Origin: Dyella sp. C9
GTDB taxonomy: Bacteria > Pseudomonadota > Gammaproteobacteria > Xanthomonadales > Rhodanobacteraceae
NCBI RefSeq assembly: GCF_003332825.1
Contig: NZ_QIRF01000013.1
Coordinates: 62,001-126,000 of the forward strand
Length of the DNA stretch: 64,000 nt
Direction: 5' to 3'
In this document: positions 8,160-16,844 of the stretch, piece after piece
Layout of the letters: each line of letters begins with the position of its first letter
Position numbering within the stretch: position 1 is the stretch's first letter
Position numbers and translations under genes: made by a program
Notes under the pieces: generated by a model
Databases searched by the model: none
The model's input: only the letters and a program-made list of their open reading frames with translations
What the model was told of the DNA's origin: nothing

Positions 8160-9053
8160 ATGGACAACACCACACCCCGCCGCGTCGAACATCAGCAGAC
8201 CGACCGTGGCTATGTGCCGGTGTATGCCACCGGCGTCGTCGAGCAGCCCTGGTCCGGCTATACCCGTACCGACCATGAGGTGTGGGACACCTTGTACAAG
8301 CGCCAGCGCGAACTGCTGCCCGGTCGGGCGTGCCAGGAATTCCTCGACGGCGTCGCCCGCTTTGGCCTGGGCGATGGCGGCATCCCCAAGTTCGCCGACC
8401 TGAACAAGGTGCTCGGCCAGGCCACCGGCTGGGAGCTGGTGGCGGTGGAGGGCCTATTGCCTGATGAGGTGTTCTTCGACCACCTCGCGCATCGCCGTTT
8501 TCCGGTCAGCTGGTGGATCCGCAAGCCCGACCAGCTGGACTACCTGAGCGAACCGGACCTGTTCCACGACCTCTTCGGCCATGTGCCGCTGCTGCTCAAT
8601 CCGGTGTTCGCCGACTACATGCAGGCCTACGGCAAGGGCGGCATGAAGGCCTTCGCGATCGGCCCCGAAGCGCTGATGAATCTCACCCGCCTGTACTGGT
8701 ACACGGTGGAGTTCGGCCTGATCAACACGGCCGAGGGCATGCGCATCTATGGCGCGGGCATCGTGAGCTCCAAGGGCGAGTCGATCTACTCGCTCGACTC
8801 GGCATCGCCGAATCGCATCGGCTTTGGCCTGGACCGCGTGATGAGCACGCGCTACCGCATCGACACCTACCAGCAGACCTACTTCGTGATCGACAGCTTC
8901 GAGCAGCTGTTCGAAGCGACCCGGCCGGACTTCACGCCGATCTATGCGCGCCTGCGCGAACAGCCGCCGCACGCGGCCGGCGACGTGCTCGACGGCGACC
9001 GCGTGTTCACCCGCGGCAACCGTGAAGGCTGGGCGACCAACGCGGATACCTGA
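8160..9053 (+). CDS. phhA: phenylalanine 4-monooxygenase
   Basis: A 297-residue pterin-dependent hydroxylase that converts phenylalanine to tyrosine. The iron ligands are all visible: His136 and His141 in DLFHDLFGH and Glu184 in YWYTVEFGL. The pterin/substrate region VEGLLPDEVFFDHLAHRRFPVSWWIR is typical. The length is that of the monodomain bacterial enzyme, without the regulatory ACT domain of animal homologues. The ATG at 8160 follows AGGAG at a proper spacing. A longer in-frame start is rejected. An Lrp-type regulator is divergent upstream, and a strong terminator lies 27 bases after the stop. The pterin carbinolamine dehydratase gene (phhB) is not adjacent. Confidence 0.97.
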   Translation: MDNTTPRRVEHQQTDRGYVPVYATGVVEQPWSGYTRTDHEVWDTLYKRQRELLPGRACQEFLDGVARFGLGDGGIPKFADLNKVLGQATGWELVAVEGLLPDEVFFDHLAHRRFPVSWWIRKPDQLDYLSEPDLFHDLFGHVPLLLNPVFADYMQAYGKGGMKAFAIGPEALMNLTRLYWYTVEFGLINTAEGMRIYGAGIVSSKGESIYSLDSASPNRIGFGLDRVMSTRYRIDTYQQTYFVIDSFEQLFEATRPDFTPIYARLREQPPHAAGDVLDGDRVFTRGNREGWATNADT

Positions 9054-9079
9054 ATCCCGTCGCATCCACGGGATGGATC

Positions 9080-9108
9080 AAGGCCCGCCCCGTGCGGGCC
9101 TTCTTTTT
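9080..9108 (+). terminator. rho-independent terminator of phhA
   Basis: Nine-base perfect stem AAGGCCCGC / GCGGGCCTT with a five-base loop, followed by CTTTTT. Confidence 0.9.
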
Positions 9109-9144
9109 GGCGTCACGCCCTGCGTCCGTATGCCCTAGAGCTGG

Positions 9145-9158
9145 TTGATCCACATCAA
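9145..9158. promoter_or_regulatory. perfect FNR/Anr-type site upstream of ompW-like gene
   Basis: TTGAT-ccac-ATCAA, an exact match to the FNR/Anr consensus TTGAT-N4-ATCAA, centred about 73 bases upstream of the OmpW-like start. E. coli ompW is an FNR-regulated gene, so control by oxygen is a reasonable inference. No FNR-family gene lies in this window. Confidence 0.72.
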
Positions 9159-9224
9159 AGGGGCACAACGAAATTCTCACGAACATGGCCTCACCCCTCG
9201 AAAAAACCTACAGGGATGAATCCC

Positions 9225-9842
9225 ATGAAAGTCCTGCTTCCCCTCGTGATCGCCGCCGCCTTCGGTTCGCTTGCCGCCCCCGCGGCCCACGCCGACACCA
9301 ACGACAACTGGGTGGTACGCTTCGGCGTGCATGCGGTCGACCCCAAGAGCAACAACGGCACGCTCGCCGGCGCCCGCGCCAGTATCGACACCAGCGTGCG
9401 CCCGACCGGCAGCATCGAATACCTGATCACGCCCAACATCGGCGTGGACCTGCTGGCCGCCTGGCCATTCCAGCATGACGTGAAGCTCTCGGGTTTGGGC
9501 AAGGTCGCGCAGACCAAGCAGCTGCCGCCCACGCTCGGCATCAACTACCACTTCCTGCCCGACGCCAAGGTGTCGCCGTTCCTGGGCATCGGTCTCAACT
9601 ACACCAACTTCTTCGATACCAAGAGCGCCGGCGCGCTCAGCGGCGCCAGCGTCAGCATCGCCAACAGCTGGGGCGTGGCCGCCCACGCGGGTATCGACGT
9701 CAAGCTCAGCCCCAAGTGGATCTTCACCGCCGACCTGCGCTGGGTCGATATCGAGAGTGACGTGAAGGTCAACGGCACCAAGGTGGGCACGGCGAAGATC
9801 GACCCGCTGGTGTACGGCGTGAGCCTGGGCTATCGCTTCTGA
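9225..9842 (+). CDS. OmpW family outer-membrane protein
   Basis: A 205-residue eight-stranded beta-barrel precursor. The signal peptide is MKVLLPLVIAAAFGSLAAPAAHA (cleavage after AHA). OmpW features are the N-terminal NWVVRFGVHAVDPKSNNG, the turn LLAAWPFQHDVKL, PTLGINYHFLPDAKVSPFLGIGLNYTNFF, and the terminal LVYGVSLGYRF ending in Phe. OmpW proteins form narrow hydrophobic channels. The ATG at 9225 is chosen because AGGGA lies eight bases upstream. The ATG at 9216 is too close to that sequence. An FNR-like box precedes it and a strong terminator follows. Confidence 0.93.
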   Translation: MKVLLPLVIAAAFGSLAAPAAHADTNDNWVVRFGVHAVDPKSNNGTLAGARASIDTSVRPTGSIEYLITPNIGVDLLAAWPFQHDVKLSGLGKVAQTKQLPPTLGINYHFLPDAKVSPFLGIGLNYTNFFDTKSAGALSGASVSIANSWGVAAHAGIDVKLSPKWIFTADLRWVDIESDVKVNGTKVGTAKIDPLVYGVSLGYRF

Positions 9843-9871
9843 GTTTCAGGGTTACCGGCAGGGACGCTGGG

Positions 9872-9904
9872 CGGGCCTCCCGCAATGGGAGGCCCGTTCT
9901 CTTT
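9872..9904 (+). terminator. rho-independent terminator of ompW-like gene
   Basis: Ten-base perfect stem CGGGCCTCCC / GGGAGGCCCG, loop GCAAT, followed by TTCTCTTT. It may also serve the convergent RES gene. Confidence 0.87.
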
Positions 9905-9913
9905 GGGGCGCGC

Positions 9914-10597
9914 TCAGCCTCGCTTCCATTCGTCGACCGTAAGCACCTGGGCAATGCATTTGCCGTCCCAGCGGTACATCAGGTGTTGCGCCTGCGTGCA
10001 GGGGCCCACGCGGTCGGGATAGAACACCGCCACGCATTCGCCACCGCGATGGCGCACGCTGTCGTATACAAGCCCGTCCGAGCCGTCGGCCCTTAGTCGT
10101 CGTGCCAGGGCGATGCCCGCTGCGTAGTTGTCCGGATCGTGTTCGGCCTTCCAGCCGCCGCGCAGGTCGTGCAGCCGGGCCTGGATGCTGGTGCGATAGC
10201 AACGCATCTCGATGTCGCAGGGCGGCTCCGCCGTGGCGGCGAGAAAGCGTTCGCGGTGATAGACGGTTTCCTCCACCGCGGTGGCCACGCTGTGCCCGGC
10301 GTAGAACACGCCCCAGCTACCGTCGGAGAAACGGCTGCCTTCGGGGTTGAGATGGGTGAATGCCGCCATCACCGGCGTGGTGCCCGGCCCGCTCACCCGG
10401 CGCTCGGGCGGCACCAGTTGCAGTTCGCCGATCTCGTTGCGCAGCCGCGGGTTGGTCATCGCCTCGATGCGATACAGCGCCTCCAGGTCACCCGGTTCGG
10501 CAATGCGGTCGAACACACCTACCGGCGGAAAACGGCTGGGCACGATGCGATAGGCATGGCTCCAGCGGATGCGTTTGAGCGGTGGAAAGTCGGCCAT
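9914..10597 (-). CDS. RES domain protein, toxin of a RES-Xre toxin-antitoxin pair
   Basis: A 227-residue RES-domain protein. Family knowledge says RES toxins degrade NAD+ (phosphorolysis or hydrolysis) and arrest growth. Key regions are HAYRIVPSRFPP (conserved Arg near residue 17), SWGVFYAGHSVATAVEETVYHRERF (conserved Glu near 109-110), and DGLVYDSVRHRGGECVAVFYPD (conserved Ser). It lies 105 bases downstream of an Xre/MbcA/ParS-type antitoxin gene on the same strand, the usual order for this class. The start is uncertain: ATG at 10597 is used, and GTG at 10612 is an alternative. Neither has a strong ribosome binding site. Confidence 0.85.
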   Translation of the reverse strand: MADFPPLKRIRWSHAYRIVPSRFPPVGVFDRIAEPGDLEALYRIEAMTNPRLRNEIGELQLVPPERRVSGPGTTPVMAAFTHLNPEGSRFSDGSWGVFYAGHSVATAVEETVYHRERFLAATAEPPCDIEMRCYRTSIQARLHDLRGGWKAEHDPDNYAAGIALARRLRADGSDGLVYDSVRHRGGECVAVFYPDRVGPCTQAQHLMYRWDGKCIAQVLTVDEWKRG

Positions 10598-10702
10598 GAC
10601 GGTGCAACTCACGCGGTCTGCCAGAGGCGGGAAGTATGGCGGGCGGCCGTATCGCGGGCTGCGACCTGGACCGCAGGGTGATGGGGGCCGCCTGGCTGGC
10701 GC

Positions 10703-11101
10703 TCAGCCCCAGCCGCGCTGCGCGTCGAGGTACTGGCGCACCACGTAGAGGTCGGCCACGTTGCCCGACAGCATGCGCTGCAGCGCCGACTGGCCACCGA
10801 ACAACGACGCCTGGTTGGCGCGGTGGACCCAGCCATCGGCCTGCTGCGGGTCGGGGAACAGGATCTGCAGGTCCTTGAAGATGCCCAGCAGGTAGCTGAT
10901 GCGCTCGAGCGTGTCGCGGCCCAGCGTGCCGGACTGCAGGCGCTTCCACTTGTAGAAGGTCGATTCCGGGGGATCGCCCAGCAGGCGTCGCTGGTCGGCG
11001 ATGCGCAGGTTCCAGCGCTCGGCCAGGTTGAAGAAGGCGCGCAGGGCCGGACCGCCGAGGTCGGCGCCGGGAATGCTTTCAGGCTGGAGATGAGCGGCCA
11101 T
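10703..11101 (-). CDS. Xre/MbcA/ParS-type antitoxin of the RES pair
   Basis: A 132-residue protein with an N-terminal Xre-like helix-turn-helix (LRAFFNLAERWNLRIADQRRLLGDPPESTFYKWKRL, about residues 20-57) and the C-terminal MbcA/ParS/Xre toxin-binding region, including LERISYLLGIFKDLQILFPD and WVHRANQASLFGGQSALQRMLSGNVADLYVVRQYLDAQRG. The pattern NxxxLFGGxxxLxxMxxG is diagnostic. It should bind the RES toxin and repress its own promoter, which would lie in 11102-11150. Divergent from the SRPBCC gene. Confidence 0.88.
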   Translation of the reverse strand: MAAHLQPESIPGADLGGPALRAFFNLAERWNLRIADQRRLLGDPPESTFYKWKRLQSGTLGRDTLERISYLLGIFKDLQILFPDPQQADGWVHRANQASLFGGQSALQRMLSGNVADLYVVRQYLDAQRGWG

Positions 11102-11249
11102 GGCTTGACTCTCCCAGTGAAGTTGGAATTGATTTTACTGTATGGGTGAATTTTTCGCCAGTTGCACGGGGCGGCATCCGCCATCCGGCCAATGCCCGGC
11201 ACGGGTGGCAGGGGCGGATACTCGCGGCCTCTCCCGCGGAGTGGCCGTC

Positions 11250-11792
11250 ATGCGCACCTGCCTGATCGCCCTGCTGTGCCCCCTCGCCCTGTGCGCCACC
11301 GGCGCGCGCGCCGAGGTGAAGGAAGCCGGTGCCGACCACCTGCTGCTGCAGGACCACCTGGACGTCCGTACCCCGCCCGACCAGCTCTACGCGACGGTGG
11401 TGGACATCGGCCACTGGTGGAATGGCGCGCACACCTACTCCGGCGACGCCACCCACCTCAGCCTGCAACCCGAGGCGGGGGGCTGCTTCTGCGAACGCTG
11501 GGGCGGGTACAGCGTGGCGCACGGACGGGTCATCTGGGCCGCGCCTGGCCATGTGTTGCGGCTGGAAGCGCCGCTGGGACCGTTGCAGTCCATGGCAGTG
11601 GAGGCGGTGATGACCTTCACGTTCAAGCCGTCGGCCCAGGGCACGGCCCTGGAATTCGAGTATCGGGTGAACGGATCGAGCGCGAGCGGCCTGGACAAGC
11701 TGGCCGCCGGCGTGGACGCGGTGCTGAGCGAGCAGTTGCAGCGACTGCAGCGCTATGCGGAAACCGGCACCGCGCCGCCCGCCAGGCCCTGA
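11250..11792 (+). CDS. exported SRPBCC family protein
   Basis: A 180-residue protein with a signal peptide (MRTCLIALLCPLALCATGARA) followed by a START/SRPBCC-like ligand-binding fold: DVRTPPDQLYATVVDIGHWWNGAHTYSGDATHLSLQPEAGGCFCERW, then YSVAHGRVIWAAPGHVLRLEAPLGPLQSMAVEAVMTFTF and GTALEFEYRVNGS. Similar domains bind hydrophobic ligands, and no ligand is known here. The ATG at 11250 follows GGAG at a nine-base spacing. The open frame extends upstream without signals. The gene is monocistronic and divergent from the antitoxin gene. Confidence 0.85.
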   Translation: MRTCLIALLCPLALCATGARAEVKEAGADHLLLQDHLDVRTPPDQLYATVVDIGHWWNGAHTYSGDATHLSLQPEAGGCFCERWGGYSVAHGRVIWAAPGHVLRLEAPLGPLQSMAVEAVMTFTFKPSAQGTALEFEYRVNGSSASGLDKLAAGVDAVLSEQLQRLQRYAETGTAPPARP

Positions 11793-11804
11793 ACGGTTGC
11801 GGCG

Positions 11805-13034
11805 TCAGCCGCAACCTCCCAACTGGACCCAGCGCAGCCCGAAACGCCCCGGGTGCAAGCGCACGCAGACCGTATCGCCCGGCTCGACCGCCTCGTAGTA
11901 GGCACGCGGCACGGCGATGCGATTCTTGTCGATGGCCGCGCTCCAGCGCGCCAGGTGGACGTAGTAGGTGGTGGACTTGCCGCGGCTGACGTCCTTGCCG
12001 GTGACCGTGGCCGGGATCACCTGTGGCCGCGCCGCGTCCAACATCATGTCGGTGATGGCCAGCAGGCCAGCACCGTAGGCCAGCATGAAGGGCAGCATCA
12101 GCATCGGCAGCACCCAGCGCCGCCCCCGTACTGCCTCGGTACGAGGCGCCCATACCACAGCCAGCCATAACGGCAGGCTGGCGAGTGCGCCCCACAGGAA
12201 CAGCGTTCCGACATCGACCATATCCACGTCCAGCAGGGCGCGGAGGGCCAGTGCCAGCGGTGGCGTGACGAGCAAGCCCGCCACATTGGGCCGCACATCA
12301 CCCTGCTTGCCGTCGAGCTTGAACAGGCCGGGTTTCAGCCAGACCAGGACGGCGGCCACCCAGGGCAGCAGCGCTGCGCAGGCAATGGCCAACCCGTAAG
12401 GCTGCGGGATGATCATGACCCACATAAGGACCAGCAACGGCGCGAAGGCGATAGCCTTGCCGAGCTGCTGGGCCTTCTGCAGCCGGGCGAGCCGCTCCTG
12501 CGGGTTGCTGCCAAGCGTCGGGTCGTTCGCGACCTCGGCGAGGGTCTCCTCGCGTGCGACCTGGTCCAGGTCGGGCAGCGCGTTGAACCAGGCCTGGAAG
12601 CGGTCGTCCAGGCCGAACGAGGTAGCGTCGATCATCAGCGGACTGCCGTCGATCGGCACGACCTGCTTGTAGTTCGCGTTGCGCGCCTGGACCACGCGTC
12701 GCCCGCGGATCTGCGCACGCGTCAGGCGCCTATCCACGAACGGCTTGCACACGGCGATGGCGTCACGCTCCAGCGTGAGGCTGGCGCCCAGCGCGTAGTT
12801 CACGCAGTACACCGCCAGCGCCAGCGGTATCAGTACGAACGTTCCCAGCAACAGCACGCCACTTGCCTCCAGCGAGCGCTGCGACGCGGTGAATGCGATC
12901 ACCACGCCCGCGCCCGCGAAGAACAAGGCTAATGCCACCATGGCGATGCGCCATCCCGTGGTCACCTTGTAGACCACGGGATAGCGGATGTCCCGCTGCC
13001 AGTCCAACCCCAATACGCCTGCCGTATCCGTCAT
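11805..13034 (-). CDS. unknown polytopic membrane protein
   Basis: A 409-residue protein I do not recognise. There are about seven hydrophobic segments: two near residues 28-50 and 58-80, then a soluble region (about 85-195) resembling a PH-like bPH2 stretch (ASLTLERDAIAVCKPFVDRRLTRAQI), then TM segments near 197-240, 252-300 and 310-335, and a soluble C-terminal domain (VIPATVTGKDVSRGKSTTYYVHLARW onward) ending GGCG. The last 75 residues resemble the small beta domain that follows TM helices in other uncharacterised membrane proteins. The ATG at 13034 is the natural start. It lies 48 bases after the DUF885 gene on the same strand. Confidence 0.8.
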   Translation of the reverse strand: MTDTAGVLGLDWQRDIRYPVVYKVTTGWRIAMVALALFFAGAGVVIAFTASQRSLEASGVLLLGTFVLIPLALAVYCVNYALGASLTLERDAIAVCKPFVDRRLTRAQIRGRRVVQARNANYKQVVPIDGSPLMIDATSFGLDDRFQAWFNALPDLDQVAREETLAEVANDPTLGSNPQERLARLQKAQQLGKAIAFAPLLVLMWVMIIPQPYGLAIACAALLPWVAAVLVWLKPGLFKLDGKQGDVRPNVAGLLVTPPLALALRALLDVDMVDVGTLFLWGALASLPLWLAVVWAPRTEAVRGRRWVLPMLMLPFMLAYGAGLLAITDMMLDAARPQVIPATVTGKDVSRGKSTTYYVHLARWSAAIDKNRIAVPRAYYEAVEPGDTVCVRLHPGRFGLRWVQLGGCG

Positions 13035-13082
13035 GTCCCCCGACTCCCCTGTCGAAACGATGGATGGTGCTGGCGCGGGAGC

Positions 13083-14873
13083 TTACGGGGCTTTGACGTT
13101 CTTGTCCTTGGCGCAGTCGCAGCCGAAGTCCGGTTCCGGCCCCCCCTCGGCGATGAAGCGGTCGATGCGCTGCTCCAGCACCGGCAGCGGCACCGAGCCG
13201 ATCTGCAGCACGGTGTCGTGGAAGTGGCGGATGTCGAACTTCGGCCCCAGCGCCTGCTCGGCCTTCTGGCGCAGTTCCAGGATCTTCAGGTAGCCCAGCT
13301 CGTAGGACAGCGCCTGGCCCGGCCAGCTGATGTAGCGGTCCACCTCGTTGGCGATCTCGCGATCGGACAGCGCGGTGTTCTGGGTCATGAAGTCGATCGC
13401 CTGCTGGCGGGTCCAGCCCAGGTGATGGATGCCGGTGTCGACCACCAGGCGACAGGCGCGCCACATCTGGTAGGTGAGATAGCCGAAGCGCTCGTAGGGC
13501 GTCTTGTAGATGCCCATCTCGTTGCCGAGGTATTCCGAATACAGGCCCCAGCCCTCGCCATAGGCGGAGATGTAGCCCTCGCGGCGGAATGCCGGCTGGC
13601 CATGCTGCTCGGCGGCCAGTGCCAGCTGCAGCGAGTGACCGGGCATCGACTCATGCAGGGTCAGCGCCGGCATGTTGTACAGCGGGCGCGACGGCAGGTC
13701 GTAGGTGTTGACCAGGTAGGTGCCCGCGCCGCCGCGGCCGGAGGTGTAGTACGGCGCGATATCGGCCGGCACCGGCACGATGGCGAAGCGCTGGCGCGGC
13801 AGGCGGCCGAACTCCTTGCCCAGCTGCGCGTCGACCTGCTTGGCCACCCAGGCAGTGCGCATCAGCAGCTCGTCGGGCGTCTTGGCGTAGAACTGCGGAT
13901 CGGTGCGCAGGAAATGCAGGAAGTCGGCGAAGCTGCCCTTGAAGCCCGTCTCCTGCATGGTCTTGACCATCTCGGCATGGATCTTGGCCACCTGCTCCAC
14001 GCCCACCTTGTGGATGGTGTCGGGGTCCAGATCCAGCGTGGTGTACTCGATGATCTGCTGGCGATACCAGGCCTTGCCGTCGGGCATGGCTTCAGCCGCC
14101 AGCGTGGTGCGCGCCTTGGGCAGGTATTCGTTGCGGAAGAAGGTGAGTAGGCTGCCGTAGGCCGGGATCACCTTGTTGGCGATCACCTGCCTGGCGTCCT
14201 CGCGCAGCTTGGCGGCGTCGGCCGCGCTGATGCTGGAGGGCAGCTTTTCGAACGGTTCGTAGAAGCTGGCCTTGGTGGGATCCTTCAGCTCCGCCACCGC
14301 CGCGATGGAGACATCACGCCCGTTGAGCACCTCGCGCGGCACGGTGAAGCCGCGTGCCAGGCCGTCGCGCATGTTGTCGATCTGCTGCTGGAAATACGCC
14401 GGCACCTGGCCCAGATGCTCGAGGTAGCGGCGATAGTCCTGCTCGGTGCGCAGGTTGTCGGTGTCCAGCACGTAGCTGAGGTCGCTCCAGAACGCCGAGT
14501 CGCTGTTGAAGGGCATCTGCCACTGCTTGAACTGCTGCGCGGCGAGCAGGTTCTGGATCTGCGCGCGGTACACCGCGTAGTTGACCTGATCCTCGGGCGC
14601 GAGCTGCTTCACGTCGATGCCGTTGAGGCTGGTCAGGGTCTTCTGCCAGTAGTCCAGGCGCTTTTGCTGGTTGGCCGCATCGACGTTGTCCAGGCGCGAG
14701 CCGTTCGGCTGCGCCTCGCCCGAGCTGGAGATGCCGGACTGGCCGTTGCGCCAGGCCCATTCCTGATCGTAGATCTGCTTGAAGCGGGCATCCGCGTTCT
14801 GCTCGGCCCAGGCCGGCGCGGTCAATGCGAGGGCGGCCACGGCCAGCCAGGTCATGCGAGGTGCTTTGTTCAC
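13083..14873 (-). CDS. DUF885 family metallopeptidase-like protein
   Basis: A 596-residue exported protein with a signal peptide (residues 1-23, ending APAWA). DUF885 proteins are distant carboxypeptidase-type zinc enzymes. The HExxGH-like motif LHESMPGHSLQ is present at about residues 412-422, with the downstream EGWGLYSEYLGNEMG supplying the third ligand. The chosen start is GTG at 14873, which shares its first base with the TAG of sulP (TAGTG) and is preceded by AAGGA. This gives a complete signal peptide. Periplasmic peptidase activity is inferred. A second possible start, ATG at 14855, would shorten the signal peptide. Confidence 0.9.
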   Translation of the reverse strand: MNKAPRMTWLAVAALALTAPAWAEQNADARFKQIYDQEWAWRNGQSGISSSGEAQPNGSRLDNVDAANQQKRLDYWQKTLTSLNGIDVKQLAPEDQVNYAVYRAQIQNLLAAQQFKQWQMPFNSDSAFWSDLSYVLDTDNLRTEQDYRRYLEHLGQVPAYFQQQIDNMRDGLARGFTVPREVLNGRDVSIAAVAELKDPTKASFYEPFEKLPSSISAADAAKLREDARQVIANKVIPAYGSLLTFFRNEYLPKARTTLAAEAMPDGKAWYRQQIIEYTTLDLDPDTIHKVGVEQVAKIHAEMVKTMQETGFKGSFADFLHFLRTDPQFYAKTPDELLMRTAWVAKQVDAQLGKEFGRLPRQRFAIVPVPADIAPYYTSGRGGAGTYLVNTYDLPSRPLYNMPALTLHESMPGHSLQLALAAEQHGQPAFRREGYISAYGEGWGLYSEYLGNEMGIYKTPYERFGYLTYQMWRACRLVVDTGIHHLGWTRQQAIDFMTQNTALSDREIANEVDRYISWPGQALSYELGYLKILELRQKAEQALGPKFDIRHFHDTVLQIGSVPLPVLEQRIDRFIAEGGPEPDFGCDCAKDKNVKAP

Positions 14874-16531
14874 TACGGGGTTTCCTTGGATGAAGACGAA
14901 GTGGCCGATGCCGCCGACACGGCATCCTCCACGCTCCAGTCATCCAGCGCCTGTGGCGGAAGCTGGGGCAGCGCCATGCGTGACAGGGCGTCGCGCGCGG
15001 CATCCTTCAATCGTGCCACGCGCAGGGCGATCCCACGAGCGTCCAGCCAGGCGACGAAATCGCCGATGGACTCCAGGGCGGTGCCATCGAGGTCGGGCGA
15101 CTCCTCCAGGCTCAGCACCACGGCGCGCAGGCCGGGCGTGGCCTCCACCCGGTCGCGCGCCTGCGCCAGCATGGGCTCGGCGTTGACGAAGAACAGCGGC
15201 TCCTCCGGCCGCACGATCAGCAGGCCGGGCAGCTGGCACGCCTCGGGATGCTGCTCGATGTCGACGAAGTCGTGACCCTGCGCCAGCCGTCCCAGCACGC
15301 TCAGTCGCGGCGAAGCGAGCTGGCGCAACAGCATCACCAGGCTGAAGGCGATGGCGAACAGCAGGCCGTTGAGGATGCCCAGCGACAGCACGGCGAGCAC
15401 GGCAGCCAGCGCCACCAGCCGGTCGCGATGCCAGCGCAGGTAGGGCGCGAAGCTGCCCAGCCGCAAGGATTTGCTCACCGCGTGGATCACGATGGCGGCC
15501 AGCACCGGCTGCGGGATGCGCTCGATCCAGCGCAGCGCCAGCAGCACCAGCACGAGCACGCACACGGCCGCGATCAGGCCGGCCAGGCGCGACTGCGCAC
15601 CGGCCGCCTCGTTGGCCGACGTGCCGGAATAGCCGGCGCCCACCGGCATGCCATGCAGCACACCCGAGATCACATTGGCCACGCCGAGCACGAGCAGGTC
15701 GCGGTTGGGCTCGACCTGATCGCCGTGCTTCAGCGCGAAGCCACGGATCGAGCTGTACGACTCGGCGAACAGGATCAGCAGCAGCGCCGCGGCCAGTTCC
15801 ACGCTGGGCAGCCACTGGTCGCTGCGTGGCCAGGTCGGCCAGCCCAGCGCGGCACCCAGCTGGATCTCCCCGGTGAGCGCCACCCCGCGCTCCGCCAGCC
15901 AGCCCGACGCGGCCACGCCCAGTGCGATCACCAACAGGCTGCCTGGCAACCGGCGGAACCGTTCGCAGGCAAACAACAGGGCCAGCGCCACCAGTCCAGC
16001 CAACACGGCGGCCGTTTTCATCTGCGGTACCCGCGTGGCGAGCTGGCCGATCAGCACGGGAACAAAGTCCCCATGCACGTCGGCCACGCCGCACAGATGC
16101 GGCAACTGTTTGAGCGCGATCACGAAGGCCAGGCCGAAGGTGTAGCCCCGCAGCACCGGGCGCGCGATCAGGTGGGACAGTCCGCCCAGCCGCGCCGCAC
16201 CCGCCACCAAGAAACACAGGCCGGCCAGCAGCACCAGGGTGACCCCCACCGCCACGCGGGCGGCACTGTCGTTGCCCGCCAGCGCCAGCGTGCCGGCGGC
16301 CAGCACGGCGGCCGACGAGGAGGTGGCCGAGACGATGGCGTAGCGGCTGCGGCCCAGCAGGCCATAGGTGGCCAGGCCCACGAACAGCGCGATCACGCCG
16401 GCCTGCGGCGGCAAGCCGGCAATGCCCGAATAGGCCACCGCTTCGGGTATCAGCAGGCCGGCGATGGAAAGCCCGGCCACCAGGTCGAGGCGCCAGGTGG
16501 AAGTGACGGCGGGAGTCACGGTGGTGGACAT
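14873..16531 (-). CDS. SulP family inorganic anion transporter with STAS domain
   Basis: A 552-residue SLC26/SulP transporter. About 11 TM segments run from residue 15 to 420, beginning with the family motif LVAGLSIAGLLIPEAVAYSGIAGLPPQAG. A C-terminal STAS domain (about 430-540) contains GLLIVRPEEPLFFVNAEPM and VVLSLEESPDLDGTALESI. Family substrates include sulfate, bicarbonate and dicarboxylates, and the substrate is not determinable from sequence. The DUF885 gene follows with a one-base overlap. No carbonic anhydrase gene is adjacent. Confidence 0.94.
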   Translation of the reverse strand: MSTTVTPAVTSTWRLDLVAGLSIAGLLIPEAVAYSGIAGLPPQAGVIALFVGLATYGLLGRSRYAIVSATSSSAAVLAAGTLALAGNDSAARVAVGVTLVLLAGLCFLVAGAARLGGLSHLIARPVLRGYTFGLAFVIALKQLPHLCGVADVHGDFVPVLIGQLATRVPQMKTAAVLAGLVALALLFACERFRRLPGSLLVIALGVAASGWLAERGVALTGEIQLGAALGWPTWPRSDQWLPSVELAAALLLILFAESYSSIRGFALKHGDQVEPNRDLLVLGVANVISGVLHGMPVGAGYSGTSANEAAGAQSRLAGLIAAVCVLVLVLLALRWIERIPQPVLAAIVIHAVSKSLRLGSFAPYLRWHRDRLVALAAVLAVLSLGILNGLLFAIAFSLVMLLRQLASPRLSVLGRLAQGHDFVDIEQHPEACQLPGLLIVRPEEPLFFVNAEPMLAQARDRVEATPGLRAVVLSLEESPDLDGTALESIGDFVAWLDARGIALRVARLKDAARDALSRMALPQLPPQALDDWSVEDAVSAASATSSSSKETP

Positions 16532-16618
16532 CGGTCGCTCCGGCGCGAGACGGCTGCGCCGAGGTTAGCCGATTGCAACGCCAGCAGGTCTCTCGTGCGG
16601 CGACGGCGCCCTGCTCTC

Positions 16619-16651
16619 TGCAGGAGCGCACCCCTGAATCGAGTTCAGGGC
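16619..16651 (+). repeat. degenerate REP-like repeat
   Basis: TGCAGGAGCGCACCCCTGAA followed by TCGAGTTCAGGG, matching the left arm and loop of the intact palindrome at 58631-58675. The right arm has decayed. Confidence 0.7.
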
Positions 16652-16719
16652 AGGCTCTGAGCGCGAAAACCCCATGAAGCGAAACGCCAAGGGGCGAGGG
16701 ACGAGTAGCGAGGGCGCAA

Positions 16720-16832
16720 GCCACCACGTCCATCGCAGGCTGCAGGCTTGCCCCGGGTGGCCGGACTTGGCGCCCCCACGACCCATCCGTCGTCCCTGCT
16801 TCGATCCGGTCGCGCACAGGGTGGCTCCTACA
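16720..16832 (-). repeat. extended REP-containing intergenic element, copy 1
   Basis: Read on the minus strand it begins TGTAGGAGCCACCCTGTGCG and continues for about 112 bases at roughly 80 percent identity by eye to 62828-62940. The first 45 bases also match 19616-19663. Confidence 0.75.
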
Positions 16833-16844
16833 GGGAAGTGACGT

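Larger units (their letters stand above)
16532..16844. other. gene-free intergenic region with REP-like repeats
   Basis: This 313-base gap between sulP and the WYL regulator contains no credible gene. It holds a decayed REP-like sequence (16619-16651) and a longer 112-base repeat element in reverse orientation (16720-16832) described separately. Confidence 0.7.

Noticed and set aside
15248..16660. 470-codon open frame on the plus strand
   Set aside because: Opposite sulP, with biased shadow composition.
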